DNA of 64,000 nucleotides from Caldilineales bacterium (GTDB lineage: Bacteria; Chloroflexota; Anaerolineae; Caldilineales; Caldilineaceae), in the NCBI GenBank assembly GCA_012271135.1, contig JAAXGZ010000118.1, forward strand, positions 1 to 64,000. Reading direction: 5' to 3'. This document shows positions 20,501 through 29,563 of the stretch, piece after piece (positions within the stretch are counted from its first letter, which is position 1; each line of letters opens with the position of its first letter). The notes under the pieces were generated by a model, which worked only from the letters and a program-made list of their open reading frames with translations, was not told the origin of the DNA and made no database searches. Both the position numbers and the translations under genes were made by a program.

Positions 20501-22216
20501 ATGGACACAGATATCGCAGAGTTGGCAGCCCCGTACGGGGGAACGCTGGTTGACCTGCTCGTGCCGCCGGAGGAGACGCAGGAACTGAAAGACTACGCCA
20601 ACCGGCTCCCATCCTTCCAGTTGCACGAACGGGCCGTCTGCGATTTGGAACTGCTGGCCACGGGCGGTTTCTCGCCGCTGACCTCCTTCATGGGCGAGGC
20701 CGACTACCGGAGTGTACTGTCGGACATGCGGCTTGCGAACGGCATCTTCTGGCCGATTCCCGTCACGCTGCCCCTGAACCCGGTCCCGGAACTGCGTCTG
20801 GGACAGGACATCACGCTGCGGGATGCCATGAACAATATCCTGGCTGTGCTTTCCGTGCGGGAAATCTTTGCCTGGAACGCGGAGGAAGAAGCGTCCTGCG
20901 TGATTGGCTCCACCAATCCGCGCCATCCGCTGATATCCGAGATGGACCGCTGGGGCTCGGTCAACGTCGCGGGGCATCTGCGTGTGCTGGCCCTGCCCGC
21001 GCACTTCGACTTCGCGCATCTGCGCCTGACCCCGGCCGCCACCCGGGCCCGGCTGGCCGTTTCCGGCCACGGCAACGTGGTCGCATTCCAGACCCGCAAT
21101 CCGTTGCATCGGGTCCACGAAGAACTGACCAAGCGCGCCATGGCGCACATCGACGGCTCCTTCCTCCTGCATCCCGTGGTCGGCATGACGCGTCCCGGCG
21201 ATGTGGACCATTTCACTCGCGTTCGCACCTACCAGGCCCTGATCGACAACCATTATCCGCGGGAGCGCGTGCACCTGGCCCTGTTACCGCTGGCCATGCG
21301 CATGGCCGGCCCACGCGAGGCCTGTTGGCACATGCTGATTCGGCGCAACTTCGGCGCCAACCACATGATCGTCGGCCGCGACCACGCCGGCCCCGGCAAC
21401 GACTCGGAGGGCAAGCCCTTCTACGGTCCATTCGATGCCCAGGAGCTGGCCGAGCGGCACAGTGCCGAAATCGGTGTCAAGGTGGTTCCGTTCGACAACA
21501 TGGTCTATCTGGAGAACGAGCAGCGGTATGCACCGGAGAGCGAGGTCGCACCCGGTACCAAGACCCTGAACATCTCCGGCACACAGGCGCGGGAAGAATA
21601 TCTGGGCCAAGGTCGCCTGCTGCCATCCTGGTACACCCGGCCGGAGGTGGCGGAGATCCTGAAGGAAAGCTACCCGGCGCTGGACCGTCAGGGAATCTGC
21701 ATCTGGTTTACCGGCCTGAGCGGTTCCGGCAAGTCCACCACCGCCAGCATCCTCATTCCGCTGCTGATGCAGGAGGGCCGCAAGGTTACCCTGCTGGATG
21801 GCGACGTGGTGCGCACCCACCTCTCGCGCGGCCTCGGGTTCTCCAAGGAGGATCGGGACCTTAACGTTCGCCGCATCGGATTCGTGGCGGCGGAGATCGC
21901 CGGCCACGGCGGTTGCGTGGTGGCCTCGGCGGTCAGCCCCTTCCGCACGACGCGTAACGACGTAAGGAACATGGTGGGGCCGGACAACTACATCGAAGTG
22001 TTCGTGGATACGCCGTTGGAGGTCTGCGAGGCGCGTGATACGAAGGGGATGTACAAGGCGGCCCGGCGCGGCGAAATCAAGAACTTCACGGGCATCGATG
22101 ATCCCTACGAGGCGCCCGAGCATTCGGAAATCGTGCTGGATACCGTGAACCATGAGCCGCTGGAGAACGCCCGGACCATCATGGACTACCTGCGCGGGCG
22201 CGGATTCATACGCTAG
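20501..22216 (+). CDS. Bifunctional sulfate adenylyltransferase / adenylylsulfate kinase
   Basis: This 571-residue enzyme converts sulfate to APS and then PAPS. The N-terminal PUA-like and ATP-sulfurylase domains (about residues 1-390) include LLATGGFSPLTSFMG and the nucleotide-binding FQTRNPLHRVHEELTKRA with its H-x-x-H pair. The C-terminal APS kinase has the P-loop WFTGLSGSGKSTTAS, GDVVRTHLSRGLGFSKEDRDLN and IEVFVDTPLEVCEARDTKGMY. This sat-then-kinase order matches bacterial bifunctional enzymes. ATG 20501 is preferred, with ATG 20465 possible. No reductive genes (cysH, apr) are beside it, so PAPS could serve sulfation or assimilation. Confidence 0.93.
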   Translation: MDTDIAELAAPYGGTLVDLLVPPEETQELKDYANRLPSFQLHERAVCDLELLATGGFSPLTSFMGEADYRSVLSDMRLANGIFWPIPVTLPLNPVPELRLGQDITLRDAMNNILAVLSVREIFAWNAEEEASCVIGSTNPRHPLISEMDRWGSVNVAGHLRVLALPAHFDFAHLRLTPAATRARLAVSGHGNVVAFQTRNPLHRVHEELTKRAMAHIDGSFLLHPVVGMTRPGDVDHFTRVRTYQALIDNHYPRERVHLALLPLAMRMAGPREACWHMLIRRNFGANHMIVGRDHAGPGNDSEGKPFYGPFDAQELAERHSAEIGVKVVPFDNMVYLENEQRYAPESEVAPGTKTLNISGTQAREEYLGQGRLLPSWYTRPEVAEILKESYPALDRQGICIWFTGLSGSGKSTTASILIPLLMQEGRKVTLLDGDVVRTHLSRGLGFSKEDRDLNVRRIGFVAAEIAGHGGCVVASAVSPFRTTRNDVRNMVGPDNYIEVFVDTPLEVCEARDTKGMYKAARRGEIKNFTGIDDPYEAPEHSEIVLDTVNHEPLENARTIMDYLRGRGFIR

Positions 22217-22242
22217 GGACTTGGTTCGGCCCCAGAGCCACC

Positions 22243-22839
22243 ATGCACAAGGAACCACCGGCAACCACCGTGCAAGACGCGGACCTCGCACAGGGAGACA
22301 CGGCCGCGGAGGATCTGTCTCCGTTCGCGCTGATTTGGTCGGTGGCCAAGGAACTGCTGTTGGTTTTGGTCCCCGCGCTGGTGCTGGCCCTGCTGGTCAA
22401 CCGGCTGGTGGCCGAGACCACCGTGGTCTTCGGCTCGAGCATGGAGCCGCTGCTGAGCCCGTATCAGCGTCTGGTGGTGGAGAAGGTTTCGTACCGCTTT
22501 GCCCCGCCGGCCGTGGGCGATGTCGTGGTCCTGGACATACCGAACCAGCGGGAAAACCTGATCAAGCGGGTGATCGCCGCGCCCGGGGACACCCTGGAGA
22601 TCGTGGAGGGCGAGGTCTGGGTCAACGGCATCCGGCAGCCGGAGGCCTACGTCCAGAGCAGAATGGAGGAATCGCTCCGGCCGCGGCAACTGGACGACGG
22701 CGAATATTTTGTGATGGGCGACAACCGGCCCAACAGCCACGACAGCCGAAATTTCGGCCCGGTTGTCAGTGATCAGATCGTGGGCCGCGCCTGGCTGCGC
22801 TACTGGCCTCTGCCCGACATAACGCTCTTTCCATCCTGA
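22243..22839 (+). CDS. lepB: Signal peptidase I
   Basis: The 198-residue membrane-anchored serine/lysine peptidase removes Sec and TAT signal peptides. One N-terminal TM segment (ELLLVLVPALVLALLVNRLV) precedes box B with the catalytic Ser (VFGSSMEPLLSPYQRL). Box D follows with the catalytic Lys (NLIKRVIAAPGDTLEI), then box E (MGDNRPNSHDSRNFGPV). Length fits the short Gram-positive/Chloroflexi form. It lies 26 bp after the sat/APS kinase gene and its stop directly abuts the next start, so the genes probably form one operon. Confidence 0.94.
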   Translation: MHKEPPATTVQDADLAQGDTAAEDLSPFALIWSVAKELLLVLVPALVLALLVNRLVAETTVVFGSSMEPLLSPYQRLVVEKVSYRFAPPAVGDVVVLDIPNQRENLIKRVIAAPGDTLEIVEGEVWVNGIRQPEAYVQSRMEESLRPRQLDDGEYFVMGDNRPNSHDSRNFGPVVSDQIVGRAWLRYWPLPDITLFPS

Positions 22840-24654
22840 GTGTCCATGCTCACCGGGACCCACTGGCCACCGGCGGTCAAGATCACAGTTGGTTCCATCC
22901 TGGGCCTACTGGCGATTGGGCTGCTGATCGTCTTTCGGGCGATGATTGCCCCCACGGTGGTGGCGTGCCTGGTGGTGTTCATCCTCAATATCCCGGTGGA
23001 GGGGCTGGAGCGCCGCGATCTGCCGCGCAGCATTGCGGCGGTCATCGTCTATGCACTGCTCATTGGGCTGGTGGCCCTGCTGTGGCTTGTCCTGGGCCCG
23101 TGGATCCAGAGGTTTTTGGTGCAGTTGCAGTCCGATCTGGAGGCGCTGCTGCGCAGCATCAATACCTCCACCGTGCCCTGGATGGAGTCGATCAGCCTGC
23201 CCCTGGTCGGCGAGGTCGAGTTTCTCAGCGGTGATCTGATCACCCAGTTCAACCAGGAGATACAGACCATCATCGTGAACGGCCTGGGCAGTCTGACCAC
23301 CTATCTGGGCAACCTGACCTCCGGTCTGCTGAGCATCATCTATGTGATTGTCCTCAGTTTCTGGATGCTCAAGGACTGGAACCGGCTCAAGGCGGTCTTT
23401 GCCCGCGCCATTCCCGATCCCTGGCGGTCCGAGGCGGTTGAACTGGCCAGCGAGCTGGATCGCATTTGGATGGCATTCCTGCGGGGACAGGTGCTGCTGG
23501 GCCTGGTCGTGGGCTGCACGGTCTTCATGGCCCTGTTCATCGTCGGGGTGCCGAATGCCCGGGCCCTGGCCGTCATCGCCGGCGTGCTTGAGTTCCTGCC
23601 GATTGTGGGACCCATTGCCAGCGGTGTGGTTGGGGTCACGGTGGCGCTCATCTCCGGTTCCAACTGGCTGGACATGCCCCACCTGTGGTTTGCAGCCCTG
23701 GTTGCTGGCCTGTACATCGTAATTGGACAGGTCGAGAGCATCTACTTCATTCCGCGTTTCATTGGCCGGCGGGTCCACCTGCACCCGGCCGTAACCTTCA
23801 CGGTCATCATCTTCGGTGCGCTCCAGTTTGGGGTGATCGGCGTGCTGCTGGCGGCGCCGACGTTTGCCAGTTCCGTCCTGATCGTGCGCTACATCTGGAA
23901 CAAGCTGTGGGACCGTCCCGGGGTACCGCGCATTACCGAGGATTCGGCGGATCCGGCCTTGGAGTGGGAGGCGCTGCGAGCCAACGACATCAAGGCGGTG
24001 CTGTTTACACTGGACGGGACGCTGACGCGGTTCAGCACCCGTCTGGCAGATCGGTTTCTGACCCCCTTGGGCTGGATACTGGGAAGCGAACGCTGGCCCG
24101 TCTGGCGCCGCCGCGAAGTCCTGCTGCACATGCAGGGCGATCTGGCGGGATTTGTGGCGCGCCTGTACAACCTGCTGATTCGCCTGCGCGTGAATGATCG
24201 CCGTCTGCAGAGAATCCTGCATCCCACCCTGGGCCTGACCGCGGCCACGAATCTGCAGTTGCACGAGGATGTGCTGCCGGCACTGAACCGGCTGCAGGAG
24301 GCAGGTCTGCGTCTGGGCCTGATCACCATCCGGCCCCGGTCCGCACTCGAAACACAGTTGCGGGAGGCGGGTCTGCCGCTGGATGTCTTCGATGTGGTGG
24401 TGACCCGGGAGCAGATGTCCAAGCTGCCTCCGCAGCGGGATGGTGTGCGCCATGCTCTGCTCGGCCTGGGGCTGGACCCGGAGCGCATTGTGCTGGTCAG
24501 CTGCCTGGACGTGTTTCTGGCTCCGGCCCGTACCCTGGGACTGTCCACGGTGGGGGTGCAGCGCGAAATCAGTTCGGTGCGCAATCTCCGTCAGGAACTT
24601 CGGCTGCTGCGGACCATGACCGAACTGCCAATCCGATTACTGGGAAGAGAATGA
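22840..24654 (+). CDS. AI-2E family transporter fused to a degenerate HAD-like domain
   Basis: The 604-residue product combines two parts. Residues 1 to about 370 are an AI-2E/PerM-type membrane protein with about eight TM segments, including IIYVIVLSFWMLKDWNR, LEFLPIVGPIASGVVGV and YIVIGQVESIYFIPRFIGRRVHLHPA. The soluble tail (about 385-604) follows HAD-fold order: KAVLFTLDGTLTRF (motif I), LRLGLITIRPRSALE (motif II), VVTREQMSKLPPQRDG (Lys) and RIVLVSCLDVFLAPARTLGLSTVGV (motif IV). In motif I the nucleophilic Asp is Thr, and motif IV lacks the G-D pair, so phosphatase activity is unlikely. The gene starts at GTG 22840 (or ATG 22846), directly after lepB. Confidence 0.85.
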   Translation: MSMLTGTHWPPAVKITVGSILGLLAIGLLIVFRAMIAPTVVACLVVFILNIPVEGLERRDLPRSIAAVIVYALLIGLVALLWLVLGPWIQRFLVQLQSDLEALLRSINTSTVPWMESISLPLVGEVEFLSGDLITQFNQEIQTIIVNGLGSLTTYLGNLTSGLLSIIYVIVLSFWMLKDWNRLKAVFARAIPDPWRSEAVELASELDRIWMAFLRGQVLLGLVVGCTVFMALFIVGVPNARALAVIAGVLEFLPIVGPIASGVVGVTVALISGSNWLDMPHLWFAALVAGLYIVIGQVESIYFIPRFIGRRVHLHPAVTFTVIIFGALQFGVIGVLLAAPTFASSVLIVRYIWNKLWDRPGVPRITEDSADPALEWEALRANDIKAVLFTLDGTLTRFSTRLADRFLTPLGWILGSERWPVWRRREVLLHMQGDLAGFVARLYNLLIRLRVNDRRLQRILHPTLGLTAATNLQLHEDVLPALNRLQEAGLRLGLITIRPRSALETQLREAGLPLDVFDVVVTREQMSKLPPQRDGVRHALLGLGLDPERIVLVSCLDVFLAPARTLGLSTVGVQREISSVRNLRQELRLLRTMTELPIRLLGRE

Positions 24655-24657
24655 GCC

Positions 24658-25995
24658 ATGTTTGACTTCCGGTCGCCCGCCGGTCGCCGGCTTTTGCAGT
24701 TCACGCTAATTCACGTGGGCACCGCCCTGACCGTGGTGCCGGTCACCAGTGTCCTGAACCGCGTGATGATCGCCGAGATGGGCTTGTCGAGCACACTGGT
24801 GGCGTTTCTCGTGACGCTGCCCTATCTGCTGTCGCCGCTGCAGATTTGGTTTGGCGCGGTTATGGATCGGCAGGTTGCCGCCGGCGGCCGGTTTGTGCCG
24901 TGGACGCGGCTGGGTGGTCTGTTGGCAACGGTCGGTGCCTCGCTGATGGCCTTCACCGTGTTCCTGATCCCGGAAGGTCCAGTCCTTGGGCTCGCCGCTA
25001 CGGCGGTGGTGTTCCTGTTATGGGGCGTGGGCATCAACCTGTCGTCGGTGGCCTATCTGGCCCTGCTGTCGGCACAGGCGGATGCGCAGGAACGGAGCCG
25101 CACGGTTGGGGTCATGTTTACCGCCATGATTGCGGCGAGCATCGGTACCGGCCTTTTTCTGTCGTCGCAGTTGGAAACCTACTCCCAGACCCGCCTAACC
25201 GTGGTGCTGATTGCGGTTCCGGTGATCGCCCTGGTGCTCGTGCTGCTGGGCGGCCTGGGTCTGGAAGGGCCGCCCGCCTCAACGGAAGGCAAGGTACAGG
25301 AACGGACCTCGCCTGGCCTGCTGCTGCAGTCGCTCAAGGACAATCCTGTGGCACGGCGCTTCTTCGGCTATCTGATGCTTGTGCTGATCTGCATCCACAC
25401 TCAGGATGTCCTGCTGGAACCCTTCGGAGCGGAAGTGTTGGGCATGCCCGTCGCGGCCACGTCGCGGCTGGTCTCGATTTGGGGGGCCGGGTTCCTGGTC
25501 ACCATGCTGGGCGGCATTCTGCTCGTGCGCAGGTACGGCGAGCGAGCCGTGTCCCGGGCAGGGTCCTGCATGGCCGCTGCCGCCTTTCTCCTCATTTCCG
25601 GGTCCGGCCTGCTGGGGCAACCTTACCTGTTCATGGGATCCGTGTTTCTGCTGGGCCTGGGTGGCGGTTTGATGACACAAAGCAACCTGACGTTCATGCT
25701 GCGCATGACCGTGCCCCGGGCCAGGGCGCTGTATATCGGTACCTGGAGCGTCGCGAACTTTCTGGGCCAGGCGATGATCTTCGTTCCCGTAAGTCTGGGC
25801 GAGTCCCTCCGTATTCTCAGCGGTAGCGCCTGGCTGGGCTATGCCGCGGTCTTTGTGTTGGAGGGCGCGGGTATCATCGGAGCCATATTCCTGTTGCGTT
25901 CCATTAGGGTGGAGGCCTTCCAGCGAAAGGCGAACGAGCAGCTGCCCGATCCGCCGGCCAAGCAGGCCGAACCGGTTGGAGTGCCACTCGGCTGA
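24658..25995 (+). CDS. BCD/PucC-family MFS carrier
   Basis: The 445-residue protein has 12 predicted TM helices and matches the PucC/LhaA (BCD) branch of the major facilitator superfamily. The N-terminal LTVVPVTSVLNRVMIAEMGL and LSPLQIWFGAVMDR and the family-specific TQDVLLEPFGAEVLGMPVAATSRL are diagnostic. In phototrophs PucC proteins help assemble light-harvesting complexes or deliver bacteriochlorophyll. No photosynthesis genes are in this window, so the role here is unknown. It starts 3 bp after the AI-2E/HAD gene and is very likely co-transcribed. Confidence 0.87.
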   Translation: MFDFRSPAGRRLLQFTLIHVGTALTVVPVTSVLNRVMIAEMGLSSTLVAFLVTLPYLLSPLQIWFGAVMDRQVAAGGRFVPWTRLGGLLATVGASLMAFTVFLIPEGPVLGLAATAVVFLLWGVGINLSSVAYLALLSAQADAQERSRTVGVMFTAMIAASIGTGLFLSSQLETYSQTRLTVVLIAVPVIALVLVLLGGLGLEGPPASTEGKVQERTSPGLLLQSLKDNPVARRFFGYLMLVLICIHTQDVLLEPFGAEVLGMPVAATSRLVSIWGAGFLVTMLGGILLVRRYGERAVSRAGSCMAAAAFLLISGSGLLGQPYLFMGSVFLLGLGGGLMTQSNLTFMLRMTVPRARALYIGTWSVANFLGQAMIFVPVSLGESLRILSGSAWLGYAAVFVLEGAGIIGAIFLLRSIRVEAFQRKANEQLPDPPAKQAEPVGVPLG

Positions 25996-26054
25996 CGGCC
26001 CTGACCATCGGCGGCTTTGCCCGCCGATGTCCGCATAACGAAGGTTTGGACTCC

Positions 26055-26354
26055 ATGATGCTGTACAAACTCATCATTACGTTCGATGCTCGCGATGGGG
26101 AGGCCGGTGCCGGGCAACGCTTCTTCGCTCAGAACATTGCGCCATTGGTGCAAGGGCACGGACGAGTCTATGTCGGCGAGATCTGGTGGACCATGTGGGG
26201 CGAGATACCCCAGTTCCTGGGCGGCATTGTCGCGGAGGGTTCGGCGGATGCCCTGCGGGAACTGGTGCGGACCGACCGTTGGCAGAAGCTGTGGGAGGAG
26301 TTCAAGTCACTGGTCGACAATCTATCCCTGAAGCTGGTACAGGAAGAGGTTTGA
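26055..26354 (+). CDS. Small conserved hypothetical protein
   Basis: This 99-residue soluble protein (ATG 26055, preceded by GAAGG; the track's TTG is 9 bases earlier) begins MMLYKLIITFDARDGEAGAGQRFF and contains YVGEIWWTMWGEIPQFLGGIVAEG and WQKLWEEFKSLVDN. The alternation of beta strands and helices fits a ferredoxin-like dimeric alpha/beta-barrel of the 'MYKLI' type, but I cannot name a family. It lies between the PucC-like gene and a CHAT/caspase-like gene. Confidence 0.6.
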   Translation: MMLYKLIITFDARDGEAGAGQRFFAQNIAPLVQGHGRVYVGEIWWTMWGEIPQFLGGIVAEGSADALRELVRTDRWQKLWEEFKSLVDNLSLKLVQEEV

Positions 26355-26391
26355 CCGCCGCCTATGCGGGCGGTGCCAAGGATCCCGCAGC

Positions 26392-27087
26392 ATGGAGAAT
26401 TCCGTACCGACGCGCCGCAGCTTGGTGGTGTTCCTGGAAAACGGTGGTGCGTTTGGACACCTGAATCTGCCGCTGGCCCTGAGCCGTGCACTGGACTACT
26501 GGAGCGAACGCGGCGCCCGCACGATGCTGTCCATGCTGGGTGCGGACCGGTACTGGCAGGAGATTCGGGTTCTGGAGGACCAGAGAGCACGTCCCGATGA
26601 GCTGCTTTCGACCCTCGTGGGGATCAGCCAGCGGGCCGTGGCCGACCTGCTGGTGCTCACCCACGGATCGCCCGAGGGGGCGGTTGGCTGGCAGGGCGCC
26701 TGCCTGGATCAGGGGTTTCTGGACGAACTGCAGGCGGTGCGGGTTGGGCACGGGTTGCCCATGCATCTCGGATGTGTCTACACGATTGCCTGCCATTCCG
26801 CCCACCAAGCCGATGCCTGGCTGGTGGCGGGAGCCCAGACGGTGAATGGCGTACTTGGCGAAAACTGGCTGCCGGTACCGACCCTGCCGCTGTTTCTGGC
26901 TCGATGGCAGAGGGGGGCCACATTCGGGGAGGCTGCGTTGACGGCCCACCTGCGGGTGCTGCACTGGGCGCGCGGCCTGGCAGGCCGCGACGAAACGTGG
27001 CAGGGTCGAATTGAGGCGAGCCGCCAGATGGTGGCCGGCCGGCGGGATGTCCGGTTGGCGGAGGGACTGTCGCAGGTCCGGGTCTAG
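26392..27087 (+). CDS. Putative CHAT/caspase-fold protein
   Basis: The 231-residue protein has no signal peptide or TM helix. DLLVLTHGSPEGAVGWQG and MHLGCVYTIACHSAHQADAWL resemble the His and Cys loops of the caspase-like/CHAT clan (strand-HG-small residues, then strand-x-C-H-S). The following NGVLGENWLPVPTLPLFLARW fits the substrate-side helix. Overall identity to any family is not evident by eye, so the call rests on two motifs and their spacing of about 45 residues. It overlaps the convergent cyclic-nucleotide-binding gene by 4 bp. Confidence 0.5.
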   Translation: MENSVPTRRSLVVFLENGGAFGHLNLPLALSRALDYWSERGARTMLSMLGADRYWQEIRVLEDQRARPDELLSTLVGISQRAVADLLVLTHGSPEGAVGWQGACLDQGFLDELQAVRVGHGLPMHLGCVYTIACHSAHQADAWLVAGAQTVNGVLGENWLPVPTLPLFLARWQRGATFGEAALTAHLRVLHWARGLAGRDETWQGRIEASRQMVAGRRDVRLAEGLSQVRV

Positions 27088-29171
27088 AACAGGCCGGGAA
27101 CCAGATCCTGAATGAGGCTGAAGGCGGCCCATCCGACCAGATAGACGACGAGTACCGCCGTGAGGATTGCCCTGATTTTGCCGGCGATGCTCATACCACC
27201 AAAACCCTGATCGTCCCGCGTGCTGGATTTGCTGCTGGCCAGGAACGGATCCTGTTCCACCACCGGGGTTGGCCCCGGTGCGGAAAGGGGCGGGGTTTCC
27301 GCCGATGGCGGCCCGAACGGGTTGACGGGTTCGGACGGTCGCGAGGTGATCTGGGGACTGTGGGCCGGTGGCAGGCCGGAAGGCGGCTCTGCCAGACTGG
27401 GCCCGGTGGCAGGTCCCGAGGGAATGGTTGGTGAAGGCTGAACAGGTGGCGGTGCGGCCGCGCCCGGCCAGGTTGGGGGCGGTGTCGCGGGTTGCTGTTG
27501 CACAACGGGTACCGGGGGGGCACTGGTTTCCTGTTGGGCCAGGCTGCGGAGGTTTTCGTCAAATCGGGGTATTTCAGTGGCGAGCTGCCACACCCTTTCC
27601 CGCGGGATGAGGACGACCCGGATTTCCGTGGAAGCGAAGGCGTGTTCGGTTACGGGTGCCTGGGACAGGAGACTGCCCAGACCAACGGCACTGGTCGGTT
27701 CCAGGTACCGTATTTGCCCATCCTCCGCCTCCAGCAGGACTTTGCCTTCCTGGAGCAGGTACAGGGCGGTGACGGTGTCGCCCCGCGTGAACAGCTGCTC
27801 CTGGGGATAGAAGACGACCGGTTGCAATTCCGTCTGAATGCGTGCCAATTCCTGGCCGGTCAGGCCCCAGAAGACACTGAAGCCGTGCAGGTCGCCCAAG
27901 TCACTCTCGGCGCGCAGACCGGTCGGCGGGGTTGGTGGCTCCTCCGCGGGCTCCGACGGGTGGGGAGCTGTGTCGGGAGCCAGAAGCGTGTTGATTTCGG
28001 GGAACTGTTCGGCCAGGCGCAACAGGTAGATGCGGGGCAGGACCAGCAGTTCCGTGTCCACGGTGGCCGTTGCCTGCTTGGTGCGGGGTGTCTGCGCCTG
28101 AAGGCTGTCAAGGCCAAAGACATCCTGCACCGCGGCCCGGCTCAGTTCCTGGTTGACCCCGATGTCCGACGGGGTCGACAGTTCGATTTCGCCCGAGTGG
28201 ACCACATAGAACTCGGCACTCGGTTCCCCGGGTTGGTAGACGACCTGCCCGGCCGATACGGCGCGGGTGGCAACCACCTGGGACACGGCCTTCAGGACAT
28301 GGTCCGGCAACACAGCCAGTTCGCGGACGTTGGCCAGCGAGAAGTCGCCAGCTGCCGGTGCAGGGGGGGCGACCATGTCCGGCCGCGCGGGTATGGCCGG
28401 TCGGTTGAGGGCCCGTTGCAGGACCGGATGCACCTGGTTGATGCGATGGAAGTCGTTGCGCGACAGTTCCCAGCAAAGGGTGGGTTCCTCCGCAAGGACC
28501 GTGTGGTTGTAGGGTATGTCGCTGGCCAGGTTTTCACCTCCCAGCAGCACACTATCCTCGATCAGCATTGGGGGCTGGCCGTCCGTCATGCGGGACAGGC
28601 TGCCTTCCATCGCCAGATACAGGCCGCTGGGCTGTTCGCCCGACCTGTACAAGGTGTCGCCCAGTTGCAGTTCCATGGGGGACAGGGCCGCCGCCACCAT
28701 GGCCAAAACGTCTGCTCCCAGGCCCGAGAAGGCCGGCAACCGATGCAGCTGCCGACGCAGATGCTCGGTCAGGCGGGTCGAGGAATCGTTGCTGCCAAGG
28801 CTGTGCGCGAGATGGACTCCCAGCCGGGGCTGGGTCTCCAGCAGGTCCGCAAACGTTTCGGCCGTCAATTCCCAGAACGTCACCGGCGGACTTTCGGCCC
28901 GGGCTGTCATCTGCGCCGGCGAGTTAGTGAAGAAGTCCCTGGCGCCCAGCACATTGCCGGCGGTCAGGGTGACCATGGTGCGACCGTCACTGTCCAGGAG
29001 ACCGACCCGGCCCGATTTGATGACGGCGAAGGATTCGCTGTCCTCGCCCCGCCGGCAGAGCGATTGGTACTGTTCGACCGTGCGCTCCTGCATGCCCGAC
29101 GCCAACAGGTGCAATTCCTCCGGGGTCAGATCGGCAAATTCGCTTTGCAGGTATTCAACCAGGGTGTCCAT
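27084..29171 (-). CDS. Tail-anchored protein with four cyclic-nucleotide-binding-like domains
   Basis: This 695-residue protein (ATG 29171) contains four CNB/CRP-like beta-barrel domains: about residues 1-125, 145-265, 290-395 and 425-530. They are recognisable by repeated patterns such as SFAVIKSGRVGLLDSDGRT, GLYLAMEGSLSRMTDGQ, FYVVHSGEIELSTPS and LYLLQEGKVLLEAEDG. A proline-rich linker of about 110 residues follows. A single C-terminal TM helix (AILTAVLVVYLVGWAAFSLI) ends near the terminus, which fits a tail anchor. None of the repeats shows the full R-A-A-x-(S/T) phosphate-binding loop, so ligand binding is uncertain. There is no DNA-binding domain. Confidence 0.8.
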   Translation of the reverse strand: MDTLVEYLQSEFADLTPEELHLLASGMQERTVEQYQSLCRRGEDSESFAVIKSGRVGLLDSDGRTMVTLTAGNVLGARDFFTNSPAQMTARAESPPVTFWELTAETFADLLETQPRLGVHLAHSLGSNDSSTRLTEHLRRQLHRLPAFSGLGADVLAMVAAALSPMELQLGDTLYRSGEQPSGLYLAMEGSLSRMTDGQPPMLIEDSVLLGGENLASDIPYNHTVLAEEPTLCWELSRNDFHRINQVHPVLQRALNRPAIPARPDMVAPPAPAAGDFSLANVRELAVLPDHVLKAVSQVVATRAVSAGQVVYQPGEPSAEFYVVHSGEIELSTPSDIGVNQELSRAAVQDVFGLDSLQAQTPRTKQATATVDTELLVLPRIYLLRLAEQFPEINTLLAPDTAPHPSEPAEEPPTPPTGLRAESDLGDLHGFSVFWGLTGQELARIQTELQPVVFYPQEQLFTRGDTVTALYLLQEGKVLLEAEDGQIRYLEPTSAVGLGSLLSQAPVTEHAFASTEIRVVLIPRERVWQLATEIPRFDENLRSLAQQETSAPPVPVVQQQPATPPPTWPGAAAPPPVQPSPTIPSGPATGPSLAEPPSGLPPAHSPQITSRPSEPVNPFGPPSAETPPLSAPGPTPVVEQDPFLASSKSSTRDDQGFGGMSIAGKIRAILTAVLVVYLVGWAAFSLIQDLVPGLF

Positions 29172-29563
29172 GGAGCAGTCGGGTGGCGGTGGGGGCAACG
29201 GCGCAGGGCGCGCGCCGGGATTCGGGCTATTCTATAACGACGAGTGCCCGCCGTGGTTCTTTGGCAACCAGGCCATCCCCATGCAAGAGCAACGATGCTT
29301 GTCAATCGATCTGATGGCTTGGGGCGAGTCGGCTCAGGATCTGGCCCTGTCAAGGCTGAACACTGTGAAGTACGTGTCCTGTCCTTCGTGCAACTTCCTT
29401 CCCGATGCTCCGGCTCCTTGCAGGACGAACAGGCCGGCCCCGGAAGCCGTTGTCGGACTCAGACCGTACACCCAACGTCATACATGTTATCCAACATCGG
29501 TGTTACAATCCTCAGTCTGTCCAACCCGTATCTCTGCCAAGAAAGGAGAATTACAAGGATGGA
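29172..29563. other. Intergenic region ahead of an AT-rich island
   Basis: No supported gene. On the minus strand TTATAGAAT-like sequence near 29230-29240 could be the promoter of the four-CNB gene. Base composition drops from GC-rich to AT-rich at about 29460, marking the start of what looks like acquired DNA. Confidence 0.4.

Noticed and set aside
22906-24453. 515-residue minus-strand ORF
   Set aside because: Antisense to the AI-2E/HAD gene; Gln/His-rich shadow composition.
27492-29237. 581-residue plus-strand ORF
   Set aside because: Antisense to the four-CNB gene.
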